Source: Bacteroidaceae bacterium
GTDB lineage: Bacteria > Bacteroidota > Bacteroidia > Bacteroidales > Bacteroidaceae
Assembly: GCA_017646665.1 (NCBI GenBank)
Contig: JAGCMB010000017.1
Span: forward strand, 1 to 64,000
Direction: 5' to 3'
Length of the DNA: 64,000 nt
Made by a program: the position numbers and the translations under genes. The notes under the pieces are model-generated. The model made no database searches. It had not been told where the DNA came from and saw nothing but the letters and a program-made list of their open reading frames with translations. The stretch's first letter is position 1. Each line of letters opens with the position of its first letter. Positions 35,471 through 45,739 of the stretch are shown here, piece by piece.

Positions 35471-37375
35471 TTACTTTACCTCCTCGAATTCAGCATCCTG
35501 AACATCGTCGTTCTGCTGCTGGTTGTTGCTCTGCTGCTGGCTGCCCTGTGCACCCTGTGCGCCCTGAGCACCGCTCTGTGCGTACATCTCGGCGCTGGCT
35601 GTCTGCCAAGCGTTGTTCAACTCTGCCATTGCTGCATCAATGCCTGCGAGGTCCTGAGCCTTGTGAGCCTCCTCGAGTTTCTGCACTGCTGCCTCGATTG
35701 GAGCCTTCTTGTCGGCTGGAATCTTGTCACCGAGTTCGTTCAACTGGTTCTTTGTCTGGAACACCATTGAGTCTGCCTGATTGAGCTTGTCAATCTTCTC
35801 GCGCTCCTTCTTGTCGGCATCGGCATTTGCCTCAGCCTCCTGCTTCATACGCTCGATTTCCTCCTTGCTCAAGCCCGATGATGCCTCGATGCGGATTGCC
35901 TGCTCCTTACCTGTTGCCTTGTCTTTTGCAGATACCTTGAGGATACCGTTTGCGTCGATGTCGAATGTTACCTCAATCTGTGGAACACCGCGGCGTGCCG
36001 GAGCGATACCTGTGAGGTTGAACTGACCGATAGACTTGTTCTGGTTTGCCATAGGACGCTCACCCTGGAGTACGTGGATGGTAACCTCGGTCTGGTTGTC
36101 GGCTGCAGTTGAGAATGTCTCGCTCTTCTTGCAAGGGATTGTAGTGTTGGCGTCGATAAGCTTTGTCATTACACCACCAAGTGTCTCGATACCCATTGAA
36201 AGTGGAGTAACGTCGAGCAAAACGATGTCACCTACACCGCCTTCGTTATTGAGGATAGCACCCTGGATTGCAGCACCCACTGCAACAACCTCGTCAGGGT
36301 TAACGCCCTTTGAAGGAGCCTTGCCGAAGAAATCTTCAACGACCTTCTGGACTGCAGGGATACGTGTTGAACCACCTACAAGGATAACTTCGTCAATGTC
36401 GGCGTTGTTCAAACCTGCATCGCTCATAGCCTTCTTGCAAGGCTCAAGACAAGCCTGGATGAGGTTGTGTGCCAATGACTCGAACTTTGCACGTGTCAAA
36501 GTCTTTACAAGGTGCTTTGGCATGCCGTTTACGGCTGTGATGTAAGGGAGGTTGATTTCGGTTGATGTTGTTGATGACAACTCGATCTTAGCCTTCTCGG
36601 CAGCCTCCTTCAAACGCTGGAGTGCCATTGGGTCTGCTGTGAGGTCTGCACCCTCCTCGGCCTTGAACTCGCTTGCAAGCCAGTCGATGATTACCTGGTC
36701 GAAGTCGTCACCACCAAGGTGTGTATCACCGTTTGTAGAGAGAACCTCGAACACGCCGCCGCCGAACTCAAGGATTGAAATATCGAATGTACCACCACCA
36801 AGGTCGAATACTGCAATCTTCATATCCTTGTTTGACTTGTCAACGCCATAAGCAAGAGCTGCAGCTGTTGGCTCGTTCACGATACGCTTTACCTCAAGAC
36901 CTGCAATTTGGCCGGCCTCTTTTGTTGCCTGACGCTGTGAGTCGCTGAAGTAAGCAGGAACAGTGATGACAGCTTCTGTAACCTCCTGGCCAAGATACTC
37001 CTCGGCAGTCTTCTTCATCTTCTGAAGAATCATTGCTGAAATCTCCTGTGGAGTGTAAAGGCGGCCATCTATGTCGACGCGTGGCATATTGTTCTCCTCA
37101 ACAACCTTGTAAGGTACACGTGAAATCTCCTTGCTCACCTGTGCCCAGTTCTCACCCATAAAACGCTTGATAGAGAAGATTGTGCGCTGTGGGTTTGTAA
37201 CAGCCTGACGCTTTGCAGGGTCACCAATCTTGCGCTCGCCATTGTTGTCAAAAGCGACAATTGATGGAGTGGTGCGCTTGCCCTCGCTGTTTGTGATTAC
37301 TACAGGCTCATTGCCCTCAAAAACTGCAACACATGAGTTTGTTGTACCTAAGTCGATACCAATAATTTTTCCCAT
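35471..37375 (-). CDS. dnaK: Molecular chaperone DnaK (Hsp70)
   Basis: 634 residues; ATP-driven cytoplasmic chaperone. The start [16 protein letters not shown], the ATPase signatures [18 protein letters not shown] and [14 protein letters not shown], the substrate-domain phrase [17 protein letters not shown] and the Gln/Gly-rich tail ending [12 protein letters not shown] are all as expected for a bacterial DnaK. Length is normal. It is a single-gene unit here; grpE and dnaJ are not adjacent. No CIRCE-like or consensus promoter pair was found in the 422 bp upstream, so its heat-shock control cannot be read from sequence. Confidence 0.98.
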   Translation of the reverse strand: MGKIIGIDLGTTNSCVAVFEGNEPVVITNSEGKRTTPSIVAFDNNGERKIGDPAKRQAVTNPQRTIFSIKRFMGENWAQVSKEISRVPYKVVEENNMPRVDIDGRLYTPQEISAMILQKMKKTAEEYLGQEVTEAVITVPAYFSDSQRQATKEAGQIAGLEVKRIVNEPTAAALAYGVDKSNKDMKIAVFDLGGGTFDISILEFGGGVFEVLSTNGDTHLGGDDFDQVIIDWLASEFKAEEGADLTADPMALQRLKEAAEKAKIELSSTTSTEINLPYITAVNGMPKHLVKTLTRAKFESLAHNLIQACLEPCKKAMSDAGLNNADIDEVILVGGSTRIPAVQKVVEDFFGKAPSKGVNPDEVVAVGAAIQGAILNNEGGVGDIVLLDVTPLSMGIETLGGVMTKLIDANTTIPCKKSETFSTAADNQTEVTIHVLQGERPMANQNKSIGQFNLTGIAPARRGVPQIEVTFDIDANGILKVSAKDKATGKEQAIRIEASSGLSKEEIERMKQEAEANADADKKEREKIDKLNQADSMVFQTKNQLNELGDKIPADKKAPIEAAVQKLEEAHKAQDLAGIDAAMAELNNAWQTASAEMYAQSGAQGAQGAQGSQQQSNNQQQNDDVQDAEFEEVK

Positions 37376-37797
37376 AATTCTATTATTTTATTTATTATTT
37401 GTTTTTCTGTTTTTTTGCGACCGTTTTGCAGCCGCTTCCGATAGATATAAAACAAAGTCTGTGCCAAAGGGTTTTGTTGTAGTGTTACTTTGTCATACTA
37501 TGCTTTTGTGGCACTTTTTTCTGTCAATGACGGTAAGAAAGTGTGACAATGTGTCATATTGTTGTGCTTCTTGGCGCAGAGTGACAATTTTGCATTGTGT
37601 TGTTTCGCCTGATCTGCTTTTTGCTTTTGTCCGATTTTCCAAAAAAAAGTAATCCGGCTTGTGCCTGCACCGTTGCATTTCTGTTTTTTTTGTATTACTT
37701 TTGTGAAAATGTATATTGCGCAGTCTATGCCGTGCGGTATACTGATGAAAGAAATTATAATATTAAGATATTTATCAACTTTTAATCGTTCAGTAAA
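37376..37797. other. Intergenic region between divergent dnaK and carboxynorspermidine dehydrogenase genes
   Basis: 422 bp, AT-rich with long T tracts. It holds the promoter annotated at 37673-37703 for the plus-strand gene. Short frames on both strands show no coding character or family resemblance. A dnaK promoter must lie here but was not identified. Confidence 0.6.
37673..37703 (+). promoter_or_regulatory. Bacteroidetes promoter (TTG-N20-TACTTTTG)
   Basis: TTG at 37673-37675, TACTTTTG at 37696-37703, 20 bp apart, 95 bp before the carboxynorspermidine dehydrogenase start. Confidence 0.7.
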
Positions 37798-39030
37798 ATG
37801 GGAAAAGTTCTGATTATAGGAGCCGGAGGCGTGGCTACTGTTGCGGCGCATAAAGTGTGCCAGAATACAGAGGTGTTTACCGAAATAATGATTGCCAGTC
37901 GTACAAAAAAGAAGTGCGATGCATTGGCTGACGTGCTTAACAAAAAGTACGGAACAAACGTGCAGACAGCACAGGTGGATGCGGACAGTGTGGAACAGCT
38001 TGTGGAACTGCTTGGCTCATACAAGCCCGATATCGTGATGAATCTGGCCTTGCCTTATCAGGACCTCACTATTATGGAGGCTTGTCTGCAGACAGGTTGC
38101 AACTATCTGGATACCGCCAACTATGAACCCAAGGATGAGGCTCACTTCGAGTACAGTTGGCAGTGGGCTTATCGCGAACGCTTCGAGAAAGCCGGTCTTT
38201 GCGCCATTCTGGGTTGCGGATTCGACCCGGGTGTGACCAGTGTGTTTACAGCTTATGCTGCAAAGCACTATTTCGACGAAATCCACTACCTTGATATCGT
38301 AGATTGCAATGCCGGAAACCATCATAAGGCATTCGCAACCAACTTCAATCCCGAAATCAATATCCGTGAAATCACTCAGAAGGGACTTTACTACGAGAAT
38401 GGAAAGTATATTGAGACCGAACCGATGGAGATACATCAGCCAATCACATATCCCAATGTAGGTCCACGCGAAAGCTATCTTTTGCATCACGAGGAGATTG
38501 AGAGTCTTGTAATCAACTTCCCGACAATAAAACGCGCCCGTTTCTGGATGACCTTCGGCCAGCAGTATCTCACCTATTTGGATGTGATTCAGAATATAGG
38601 TATGAGCCGCATTGACGAGGTTGAGTACAAGGCACCCAAGGCCGACGGTACAGGCGAAGAGGTTGTAAAGATTGTTCCTCTTCAGTTCTTGAAGGCTGTG
38701 CTCCCTAATCCGCAGGATTTGGGCGAGAACTACGAGGGTGAGACATCTATCGGTTGCCGCATCCGTGGTATCAAGGATGGCGAGGAGCATACATACTATG
38801 TATATAACAACTGTAGCCACCAGGAGGCGTACAAGGAAACCGGTATGCAGGGTGTTAGTTACACAACAGGTGTTCCTGCAATGATTGGTGCAATGATGTT
38901 CCTCAAGGGTATTTGGTGCAAACCCGGTGTTTGGAACGTAGAACAGTTCGACCCGGATCCATTTATGGAGCAACTCAACCAGAAGGGATTGCCTTGGCAT
39001 GAGGAGTTTGACAAGGATCTTGAACTTTGA
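37798..39030 (+). CDS. Carboxynorspermidine dehydrogenase (saccharopine dehydrogenase family)
   Basis: 410 residues, cytoplasmic. It reductively condenses L-aspartate beta-semialdehyde with a diamine (putrescine or diaminopropane) to carboxy(nor)spermidine, which NspC later decarboxylates. The N-terminal VLIIGAGGVATVAAHK is the NADPH motif; NLALPYQDLTIMEACLQTG, LDTANYEP and GCGFDPGVTSVF are the segments that mark this family apart from lysine-pathway saccharopine reductases. Length is normal. The decarboxylase gene is not in the window. RecA follows 52 bp later, but a small hairpin lies between. Confidence 0.9.
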   Translation: MGKVLIIGAGGVATVAAHKVCQNTEVFTEIMIASRTKKKCDALADVLNKKYGTNVQTAQVDADSVEQLVELLGSYKPDIVMNLALPYQDLTIMEACLQTGCNYLDTANYEPKDEAHFEYSWQWAYRERFEKAGLCAILGCGFDPGVTSVFTAYAAKHYFDEIHYLDIVDCNAGNHHKAFATNFNPEINIREITQKGLYYENGKYIETEPMEIHQPITYPNVGPRESYLLHHEEIESLVINFPTIKRARFWMTFGQQYLTYLDVIQNIGMSRIDEVEYKAPKADGTGEEVVKIVPLQFLKAVLPNPQDLGENYEGETSIGCRIRGIKDGEEHTYYVYNNCSHQEAYKETGMQGVSYTTGVPAMIGAMMFLKGIWCKPGVWNVEQFDPDPFMEQLNQKGLPWHEEFDKDLEL

Positions 39031-39043
39031 TATTGAATAGCGG

Positions 39044-39056
39044 GGCGAGGCTCGCC
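39044..39056 (+). terminator. Short GC hairpin between carboxynorspermidine dehydrogenase and recA
   Basis: GGCGA/TCGCC around a 3-nt loop, followed by TCATTTT. An overlapping alternative stem GAGGC/GCCTC exists. Weak terminator or recA leader structure. Confidence 0.4.
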
Positions 39057-39082
39057 TCATTTTAAAACAACTATAGAAGATT

Positions 39083-40120
39083 ATGGCAAAAAAAGAAGAA
39101 CTTGACAACATCGCCGGCAATGAAAAGCTACGTGCTTTGCAGGCAGCGATGGATAAAATAGAGAAAAACTTCGGCAAGGGTTCTATTATGAAGCTTGGCG
39201 ATGATAATTTTGAGGATGTAGATGTCATTCCCACCGGTTCTGTCGGTTTGAATGCTGCGCTTGGTGTCGGTGGATTTCCACGTGGCCGTATAATCGAGAT
39301 TTACGGTCCAGAATCATCGGGTAAGACAACACTCGCAATCCACGCTATTGCCGAGGCGCAGAAGATGGGCGGTATTGCTGCTATCATTGATGCGGAACAC
39401 GCCTTTGACCGTTTCTACGCACAGAAATTGGGCGTTGATATTGATAATCTGTTGATTTCACAGCCCGATTGTGGTGAGCAGGCACTTGAGATTGCCGAGC
39501 AGCTCATACGTTCATCGGCTATTGATATTATTGTTATCGACTCTGTTGCGGCACTTACTCCAAAGGCCGAAATCGAGGGCGAAATGGGCGACAACAAGGT
39601 GGGCTTGCAGGCTCGTCTTATGTCACAGGCATTGCGTAAGCTCACATCGGCTATTAGCAAAACCAAGACAACCTGTATCTTCATCAACCAGTTGCGTGAG
39701 AAGATTGGCGTAATGTTCGGTAATCCCGAGACAACAACCGGTGGTAATGCGCTTAAGTTCTATTCATCGGTTCGCCTCGATATCCGTCGCGTGAGCCAGT
39801 TGAAGGATGGTGAGGACGCTATCGGTAACTCTGTACGTGTTAAGGTTGTAAAGAACAAGGTTGCTCCTCCGTTCCGCAAGGCCGAGTTCGATATTATGTT
39901 CGGCGAGGGTATCTCACGCACAGGCGAAATCGTTGACTTGGGTGTACAGTATGGCATCATCAAGAAGAGTGGCTCATTCTTTAGCTATAACGATACCAAG
40001 CTTGCTCAGGGACGTGACCGCACAAAGGCGCTCATTGCCGACAATCCCGAACTTGCCGAGGAACTCGAAGCAAAGATAGCCGAAGCTATCAAAGGCAACG
40101 TCGAGGCTGTGGCAGAGTAA
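39083..40120 (+). CDS. recA: Recombinase RecA
   Basis: 345 residues. Forms ATP-dependent filaments on single-stranded DNA, drives strand exchange and triggers SOS cleavage. Walker [10 protein letters not shown], the [14 protein letters not shown] Walker B ([12 protein letters not shown]), the loop-1/2 region [19 protein letters not shown] and [30 protein letters not shown] are intact. No intein. No SOS-box-like palindrome was recognised upstream. RecJ and RecQ lie 14 kb downstream in the same window. Confidence 0.98.
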   Translation: MAKKEELDNIAGNEKLRALQAAMDKIEKNFGKGSIMKLGDDNFEDVDVIPTGSVGLNAALGVGGFPRGRIIEIYGPESSGKTTLAIHAIAEAQKMGGIAAIIDAEHAFDRFYAQKLGVDIDNLLISQPDCGEQALEIAEQLIRSSAIDIIVIDSVAALTPKAEIEGEMGDNKVGLQARLMSQALRKLTSAISKTKTTCIFINQLREKIGVMFGNPETTTGGNALKFYSSVRLDIRRVSQLKDGEDAIGNSVRVKVVKNKVAPPFRKAEFDIMFGEGISRTGEIVDLGVQYGIIKKSGSFFSYNDTKLAQGRDRTKALIADNPELAEELEAKIAEAIKGNVEAVAE

Positions 40121-40149
40121 ATATGAATTTGTAATTTAAATATTATACT

Positions 40150-41337
40150 ATGAAGAAAAATCTTTTATTGGCTGCGCTTGCTTTCGTTGGCTTTGGCGCG
40201 GTGGCACAGGAGAACGCTCCTGAATTTACAGTTGTGAAGGAGAACCCTATTACAAGCATCAAGAACCAGAACCAGGCGGGTACTTGCTGGTGCTATTCAT
40301 CATTGGCTTTCATTGAGTCAGAGCTTTTGCGTATGGGCAAGGGTGAGTTTGACTTCTCTGAAATGTTCATCGTTCACAACACCTACCTCGACCGTGCAGA
40401 CAAGGCTGTCCGCACTCACGGTGATGTTTCTTTCTCACAGGGTGGTTCATTCTATGACGTAATCTATGGTATGGAAACATTCGGTCTTGTTCCCGAGGCT
40501 GAGATGCGTCCCGGTGTAATGTACGGCAAGGAACTCAGCAACCACAACGAGTTGTCAGCTGTGAGCGATGCTGTCGTTGCAGCAATTGCAAAGGGTAAGC
40601 ACCGCAGTTTGCAGGTTGATCCTCAGGGTCAGCCACTCTGGAAGAAGGCTATCGAGGCTGTTCACGACATCTATCTTGGCGAGCGTCCCGAGAAGTTTAC
40701 CTACAATGGCAAGGAGTATACTCCAAAGTCATTCTACCAGTCACTCGGTTTGAATGCAGAGGATTATATCTCTTTGACATCTTACACACACCACCCATTC
40801 TACAAGCCTTTCGTTCTTGAGATTCAGGACAACTGGCGTTGGGCACAGTCATACAACCTTCCTATCGATGAGTTTATGCAGGTGTTTGACAACGCTATTA
40901 TGGAGGGTTATACCATTGCTTGGGGTAGCGACGTGAGCGAGAAGGGCTTTACACGCGATGGCAAGGCTTATATGCCCGATGCAGCAAAGAGCGCAGACCT
41001 CGAAGGCTCAGATATGGCAAAGTGGCTCAAACTCAGCGATGAGGAGAAGAAGAACACTCCAAAGCCATCAACCGAGAAGTGGTGTACACAGGAGGAGCGT
41101 CAGATTGCTTACGACAACTGGGAAACAACTGACGACCACGGTATGCAGATTTTCGGTATCGCAAAGGATAAGGACGGTGTAGAGTACTACATGGTCAAGA
41201 ACTCTTGGGGCGAGGCCGGTACATACAAGGGTATCTGGTATGCATCTAAGGCTTTTGCACGCTACAAGACTATGAACATCGTTGTTCACAAGAACGCTAT
41301 TCCAAAGGAGATACGTAAGAAGTTGGGTATCAAGTAA
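40150..41337 (+). CDS. Exported C1-family cysteine peptidase (bleomycin hydrolase-like)
   Basis: 395 residues with signal peptide (about 1-20, ending AVAQ), so periplasmic or outer-membrane exposed. Papain-type active site: NQNQAGTCWCYSS gives the oxyanion Gln and Cys46, DDHGMQIFG gives His330 and VKNSWGE gives Asn351. The long insert between Cys and His (about 280 residues) and the order of motifs fit the C1B aminopeptidase C/bleomycin hydrolase group, though the chain is shorter than the usual 450. A 114-bp segment of this gene, covering His and Asn, has a diverged relic copy at 47494-47607. A clear terminator follows. Confidence 0.9.
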   Translation: MKKNLLLAALAFVGFGAVAQENAPEFTVVKENPITSIKNQNQAGTCWCYSSLAFIESELLRMGKGEFDFSEMFIVHNTYLDRADKAVRTHGDVSFSQGGSFYDVIYGMETFGLVPEAEMRPGVMYGKELSNHNELSAVSDAVVAAIAKGKHRSLQVDPQGQPLWKKAIEAVHDIYLGERPEKFTYNGKEYTPKSFYQSLGLNAEDYISLTSYTHHPFYKPFVLEIQDNWRWAQSYNLPIDEFMQVFDNAIMEGYTIAWGSDVSEKGFTRDGKAYMPDAAKSADLEGSDMAKWLKLSDEEKKNTPKPSTEKWCTQEERQIAYDNWETTDDHGMQIFGIAKDKDGVEYYMVKNSWGEAGTYKGIWYASKAFARYKTMNIVVHKNAIPKEIRKKLGIK

Positions 41338-41360
41338 TATATCCTTTCTTGAAAATACAA

Positions 41361-41393
41361 GGCGGCTCACATTTGTGTGTCGCCTTTTTGTTT
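41361..41393 (+). terminator. Intrinsic terminator of the C1 peptidase gene
   Basis: GGCGGCTCACA pairs with TGTGTGTCGCC (one mismatch, one wobble) and is followed by TTTTTGTTTGG. Confidence 0.85.
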
Positions 41394-41481
41394 GGCATTT
41401 GCTTGTAGTATGAGGTTCTTGGAAAAGTGGTAGACTTTATGTTTCTTTCATGCTTGTTTTAGTATATTTTTTGGGGTAGAA

Positions 41482-41643
41482 CTCGAATATAAACTGCACT
41501 CGCAGTAATAAATATTCAAGCAAGCTTGATATTTCTCGCTCGTTTGTTGCTATATTTGAGTTGGGTCTCGAGTATAAACTGCACTCGCAGTAATAAATAT
41601 TCAAGCAAGCTTGATATTTCTCGCTCGTTTGTTGCTATATTTG
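41482..41643. repeat. Tandem 77-bp direct repeat (period 85 bp) containing promoter and inverted repeat
   Basis: Copies at 41482-41558 and 41567-41643 differ at one base (CTCGAATA versus CTCGAGTA). Each contains TCAAGC-AA-GCTTGA, extendable to AAATAT(T)CAAGC/GCTTGATATTT, plus ACTGC-ACTC-GCAGT, and each ends in TATATTTG, an exact -7 promoter element. The region 41338-41688 holds only the terminator and this repeat. Confidence 0.9.
41594..41643 (+). promoter_or_regulatory. Proximal promoter with inverted-repeat operator for the DUF3857 gene pair
   Basis: -7 element TATATTTG at 41636-41643, 45 bp before the start of the first DUF3857 gene. No TTTG lies 19-21 bp upstream; the -33 region is instead occupied by the inverted repeat (41594-41618). 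That arrangement suggests control by a DNA-binding regulator. The distal copy has the same parts. Confidence 0.6.
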
Positions 41644-41688
41644 CAACACCCTTTAAACACTTATTAGAAACATTAAAACGTGCTGTAT

Positions 41689-43677
41689 ATGATTTCTTGT
41701 GCAAGAAAACTTTTTGTGGCGTTGATGTTGCCGGTGTTGTGCACCCTTTTTTCATTTGAAGCATCGGCGCAGGTCGAGAACAGGAAAATTGGAAAGCCAA
41801 CCAAGGAAGAGATGGAGATGACTGTTTATGCTGCCGACTCTTCGGCTGCGGCTGTGGTGCTTTATAAGGAGACTTATATCGATTACGATTGGATGCGCGA
41901 GGATTTCCAGGTTACGTACAGATATAAAAGACGTGTGAAGATTCTCAAAGAGGAGGGATTGGATTACGCAAACGGCGAGATCCTTTATATTGACAAGAAA
42001 GGTCGCAGTGAGCGCGTGTCGGGGCTTGAGGCTTCGGCTTATAATCTGAACGACGGTAAGGTCGTGCGTACAAAGATGAAGGATGAGAACGTATACACCG
42101 AGCGTTTGTCCGACAATGTGATGCAGATAAAATATGCAGTACCACAGGTGAGAGTGGGTAGTGTGGTGGAGATTGAGTACAAGATCGTATCGGACTACTA
42201 TTTCCAACCAAGAGACTGGTATGCGCAGGAGAGCATTCCTGTGCGCCTTGCCGAGCTTGAACTGCTTTTACCCGAGTTTCTCACCTTCAATATCGAGAAT
42301 CACGGACATTCTCCGTTGAGCGTATCAATGGAACCGGTGAATATGAATATGTCTATTGGCAGTGGCCTGATGCCGTGTGCTGCCGAGAAACGCAAATATG
42401 TGGGTGAATATCTCCCTGCAATTGGTGGCGAACCCTATGTGTGGTGCCCATTGGACTACTTTACCCAGGTGAACATGGAGTTCAAGGGCTATGAGATTCC
42501 AGGTCTGCTGCATAAATCCTACTCGGGCAGTTGGGAGCAGATTGACAAGGCTTTGTTCGAAGATGCCGACTTTGGTGGGCGCATGAAGGCTGCGAATCCA
42601 TTGCGTGCCGAAATGAATGCCCTGTGCATCGATACATTGCCGTCGGTAGAGGCAAAGACCGTAGCACTGTTCACCCTTCTCAAGAACCGTGTGAAGTGGA
42701 ACGGCAAGTATGCCCTCTTCGGCAGGGGATTCAAGGAGGTGTTGAAGGATGGTACAGGTGATAATGCCGATATCAACTTCATGCTCATCAGCATGCTTGC
42801 CGATGCCGGCGTCAAAGCCTATCCTGTAGTCATGAGTTGCCGTGACGAGAAATCCTTGCCCTATTCGCACCCAAGTATTGACCGCCTGTCGACCTTTGTG
42901 GTGGCTGTTCTTGACGGTGACTCAAGAATCATGTATGTTGATGCCTCATCGGAGTATGGGTATGTGGATGTGCTCTCTCCGCGTCTTATGACAGGCCGTG
43001 CAAGGCTCATGATGCCCGACAACTGCCAATGGCTGAACCTGCAGCAGGTCGGCTCGCACTCAGTGAGCAGGAGAATACAGGCAACACTTGGTGGCGATGG
43101 CCGCATTGACGGTGTTATGTCTACATACTATTACGGAATAGAGGCTGCCGACAAGCGTGAGGCTTATTTCGCTGCAAAGGACAGCGCCGATTATGTGAAG
43201 TCTGTTGCCGAGAACTATGAACTGGAGGTTACCTCTTACAACAATGTCTCAATGGACGAGTATACACCTTCTGTGCGTGAGGTGGTTGGTTTTAGCAAGA
43301 GCGCCGAGGTGAATGGCGAATACATATACCTTAACCCTATGTTTTTTGCGCATGTCGAGACTTCACCGTTCATCAGCGAGAAGCGCGAGTTGCCGGTGGA
43401 GTTTCCTAACCAGTACAAGTATACCATGAATGTGCTGCTCGATATTCCTGAGGGATATGTGCTGGAGGACAAGCCCGAGTCGGGCAGGATTACAATTGCC
43501 GACAACGGCAGTTCGCTGCTCTACAGCGTTTCTCAGATGGAGAACAAGATTGTCCTTAAGTATGTGTTCGATATCAGCAAGATGGTATATCTGCCGTCCG
43601 ATTATTCCGAGCTCAAAATGTTCTGGGACATTGTTGCCGAGAAGAACAATGCAATGTTGGTATTGAAAAAGCAGTAA
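41689..43677 (+). CDS. DUF3857/transglutaminase-fold exported protein, catalytically degenerate
   Basis: 662 residues with signal peptide (ending EASAQ). The N-terminal DUF3857 beta-sandwich has AVPQVRVGSVVEIEYKI; a transglutaminase-like domain (about 270-420) follows, then a C-terminal beta region. At the catalytic cysteine the family reads GDCxD, but here GTGDNADINFML has Asn359, and the His-bearing phrase is replaced by LSTFVVAV; only the VDAS acidic position is kept. It is thus probably inactive as an enzyme. ATG at 41689 is preferred to a GTG three codons earlier because it gives a normal signal peptide. A complete paralogue follows 4 bp later. Envelope role unknown. Confidence 0.85.
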   Translation: MISCARKLFVALMLPVLCTLFSFEASAQVENRKIGKPTKEEMEMTVYAADSSAAAVVLYKETYIDYDWMREDFQVTYRYKRRVKILKEEGLDYANGEILYIDKKGRSERVSGLEASAYNLNDGKVVRTKMKDENVYTERLSDNVMQIKYAVPQVRVGSVVEIEYKIVSDYYFQPRDWYAQESIPVRLAELELLLPEFLTFNIENHGHSPLSVSMEPVNMNMSIGSGLMPCAAEKRKYVGEYLPAIGGEPYVWCPLDYFTQVNMEFKGYEIPGLLHKSYSGSWEQIDKALFEDADFGGRMKAANPLRAEMNALCIDTLPSVEAKTVALFTLLKNRVKWNGKYALFGRGFKEVLKDGTGDNADINFMLISMLADAGVKAYPVVMSCRDEKSLPYSHPSIDRLSTFVVAVLDGDSRIMYVDASSEYGYVDVLSPRLMTGRARLMMPDNCQWLNLQQVGSHSVSRRIQATLGGDGRIDGVMSTYYYGIEAADKREAYFAAKDSADYVKSVAENYELEVTSYNNVSMDEYTPSVREVVGFSKSAEVNGEYIYLNPMFFAHVETSPFISEKRELPVEFPNQYKYTMNVLLDIPEGYVLEDKPESGRITIADNGSSLLYSVSQMENKIVLKYVFDISKMVYLPSDYSELKMFWDIVAEKNNAMLVLKKQ

Positions 43678-43681
43678 TGCC

Positions 43682-45532
43682 ATGAAGAATTTCCTTTTGT
43701 CTTTGCTGCTGTTGATATTGCCGTTCATTGCTGCCGCGCAGGTGTATTCTGTGGTCGAGGAGTACGTGACCGATGTCAGGTACATTTCAAAGACAGAAAT
43801 GGTGTGCAAGGAGCGCCGTGTAATAACGGTTCTTGACAAACGGGGGCTCTCGGCGGCCAATCTGCTTATAAGCCTGAACAAGGGCTATTCCACATTAGGG
43901 CGTTTTTCGGGGTCCATGACCGATTCGCAAGGGACGCTTCTGTGCAAGATAAAGAAGAGTGACCTGGAGTATACCGAGTACTCCGAAATGCTTGCCGATG
44001 ATGCGTGTAGCTACTTCTACACATGTGAGCCGCCACACTATCCTTTCACGGTGACATATGAATGGGAAGAGAAGCACTGCAATGGAATAGCGTGGCTGCC
44101 TACATTCGTTCCCCAAGGTAACAGCAACCAGCAGGTGTACAAGGCACGTTATCATATTGAGGCATCGCCCGGGCTCGACTTTAGGTATAAGTTCTTCAAT
44201 GTATCGGCAAACGTTGAGGAGGGTATTGGCGACAAGGGAGGTCGTGTGCTTGACATATGCATGGATAGCCTGCCTGCTTTGCATACGGAGCCTCTCTCTC
44301 CGGCATCGTACGAGATTTTCCCCCACGCATATATAGTTCCTGCAACATTTGTCTTTGGCGGTTACAATGGCAGTTATGAGACTTGGGCAGCCTATGGCAG
44401 TTGGCTCTTTTCTTTGATGGAGGACAGGGATGTCCTGCCGCAGAACGTTGTGGCTGAACTGAAACAAAAGACCGCTTCCTGCAGCACTCCGCGCGAGAAG
44501 GTGCAAGTTGTGTGCGATATTCTGGCGGCAACCACGCGTTATGTCAGCATTCAGTTGGGTGTGGGCGGAATGCAGCCTGCTCCTGCCGCCGAGGTCTGCC
44601 GCACCGGTTATGGCGATTGCAAGGCGTTGGTCAACTATGCGCGCGCTATGTTGGGGGAGTTGGGTATCGAGTCCAATTATGTGGTGATAAATACCGAAAG
44701 GGAGAATATCACAAGGGATTTTGTCAACGGCTCACAGTTCAACCATGCAATTCTTCAGGTTCCGCTCGATGGTGATACCCTTTGGGTGGAGTGTACTAAC
44801 CCCACGCTTCCTTTGGGCTACCTGCACGATGGCATTGCCGGGCACGATGCATTGATTGTCACTGCAATGGGTGGCAAACTGTGCCGTTTGCCTTCATATA
44901 CCCATTCACAGACAGTGCAGCAGAACAATGTGGCGATTGCGCTTGCCAATGATGGGAGTGCCACAGTTGGAATGCAACGTGAATGCAGCGGTGCCAAATA
45001 TGAGGGTCTGCATTTCTTTTCAAAGCTTACAAAGGTTGAGCAGCGCGACTATCTGCGTTCGTGCCTGAATATGCCAAATGCCGAGGTTACGGCTATTTCT
45101 TATAATGAGAATAGGGAAGGTGTTCCGTCGTGCGCCGTCACTTGTTTGGCCACTGTAGCAAGGTATGTAACAAAAAGCGGTAGCCGTTTCTTTGTTCCGC
45201 TCAATCCGCTGAAGGGTGTGTCGCAGTTGCCGGCAGGTGATGACCGTCGCACCGATGTGGTTATAAAGAGTGGAACCGTCTATGTCGACAATGTTGAGAT
45301 TGTGTTGCCCGACGGTTTCATGGTCGAGTCATTGCTGCAGCCAATCAATATATCGTCGTCTATTGCTTCTTTTGAGGTGGACGCAGTGCAGGATGGTAAT
45401 GTGGTACGCATTTCTCAAAAACTCAGTTTCAACAAAGGACGCTACTCCAAGGAACTTTATGCCGAACTGCGCTCTGTTGTCAAGGCGCTGTACGATGTCT
45501 CTGCCTCCAAGGTCGTTGTAAGGAAACAGTAG
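43682..45532 (+). CDS. DUF3857/transglutaminase-fold exported protein, catalytic Cys and His present
   Basis: 616 residues, signal peptide about 1-19 (IAAAQ). N-terminal DUF3857 domain, then a transglutaminase core: GYGDCKALVNYA supplies Cys313 and SQFNHAIL His355; the third position reads LWVECTNP, where an Asp is usual, so Glu may take its place. C-terminal beta domain ends with LYDVSASKVVVRKQ. Paralogue of the gene 4 bp upstream, with which it shares order and length. The pair looks like an active enzyme with an inactive partner. Substrate (protein cross-link, peptide or polysaccharide) cannot be read from sequence. Confidence 0.87.
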   Translation: MKNFLLSLLLLILPFIAAAQVYSVVEEYVTDVRYISKTEMVCKERRVITVLDKRGLSAANLLISLNKGYSTLGRFSGSMTDSQGTLLCKIKKSDLEYTEYSEMLADDACSYFYTCEPPHYPFTVTYEWEEKHCNGIAWLPTFVPQGNSNQQVYKARYHIEASPGLDFRYKFFNVSANVEEGIGDKGGRVLDICMDSLPALHTEPLSPASYEIFPHAYIVPATFVFGGYNGSYETWAAYGSWLFSLMEDRDVLPQNVVAELKQKTASCSTPREKVQVVCDILAATTRYVSIQLGVGGMQPAPAAEVCRTGYGDCKALVNYARAMLGELGIESNYVVINTERENITRDFVNGSQFNHAILQVPLDGDTLWVECTNPTLPLGYLHDGIAGHDALIVTAMGGKLCRLPSYTHSQTVQQNNVAIALANDGSATVGMQRECSGAKYEGLHFFSKLTKVEQRDYLRSCLNMPNAEVTAISYNENREGVPSCAVTCLATVARYVTKSGSRFFVPLNPLKGVSQLPAGDDRRTDVVIKSGTVYVDNVEIVLPDGFMVESLLQPINISSSIASFEVDAVQDGNVVRISQKLSFNKGRYSKELYAELRSVVKALYDVSASKVVVRKQ

Positions 45533-45739
45533 AATATTCTCCGTTGTCTTCAGGTGTCCTGGCACAATCCGGCGAAAATGCTTGAAATTTGTGTGGTGCT
45601 TCTCATTTTCTTCACAATCTCCGTTTTGTTCAAATTCTTCCTTTTGAAGTGAACTTTTTGTAAAAATAGGTTAAATTTTCTGTTCTAAATAGCGCTCTTT
45701 TTCTCAATAATTGCACAAATGGGGTTAAAATGTGCAATT

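Noticed and set aside
37498..37851. 117-codon open frame on the minus strand between dnaK and the next gene
   Set aside because: Overlaps the promoter and start of the carboxynorspermidine dehydrogenase gene; low-complexity translation without homology.
38017..39234. 405-codon open frame on the minus strand
   Set aside because: Antisense to the carboxynorspermidine dehydrogenase and recA genes, both of which are certain.
41482..41643. Possible start of a CRISPR-like repeat array
   Set aside because: Only two copies with 8 bp between them, each with promoter parts; no spacers and no cas genes.
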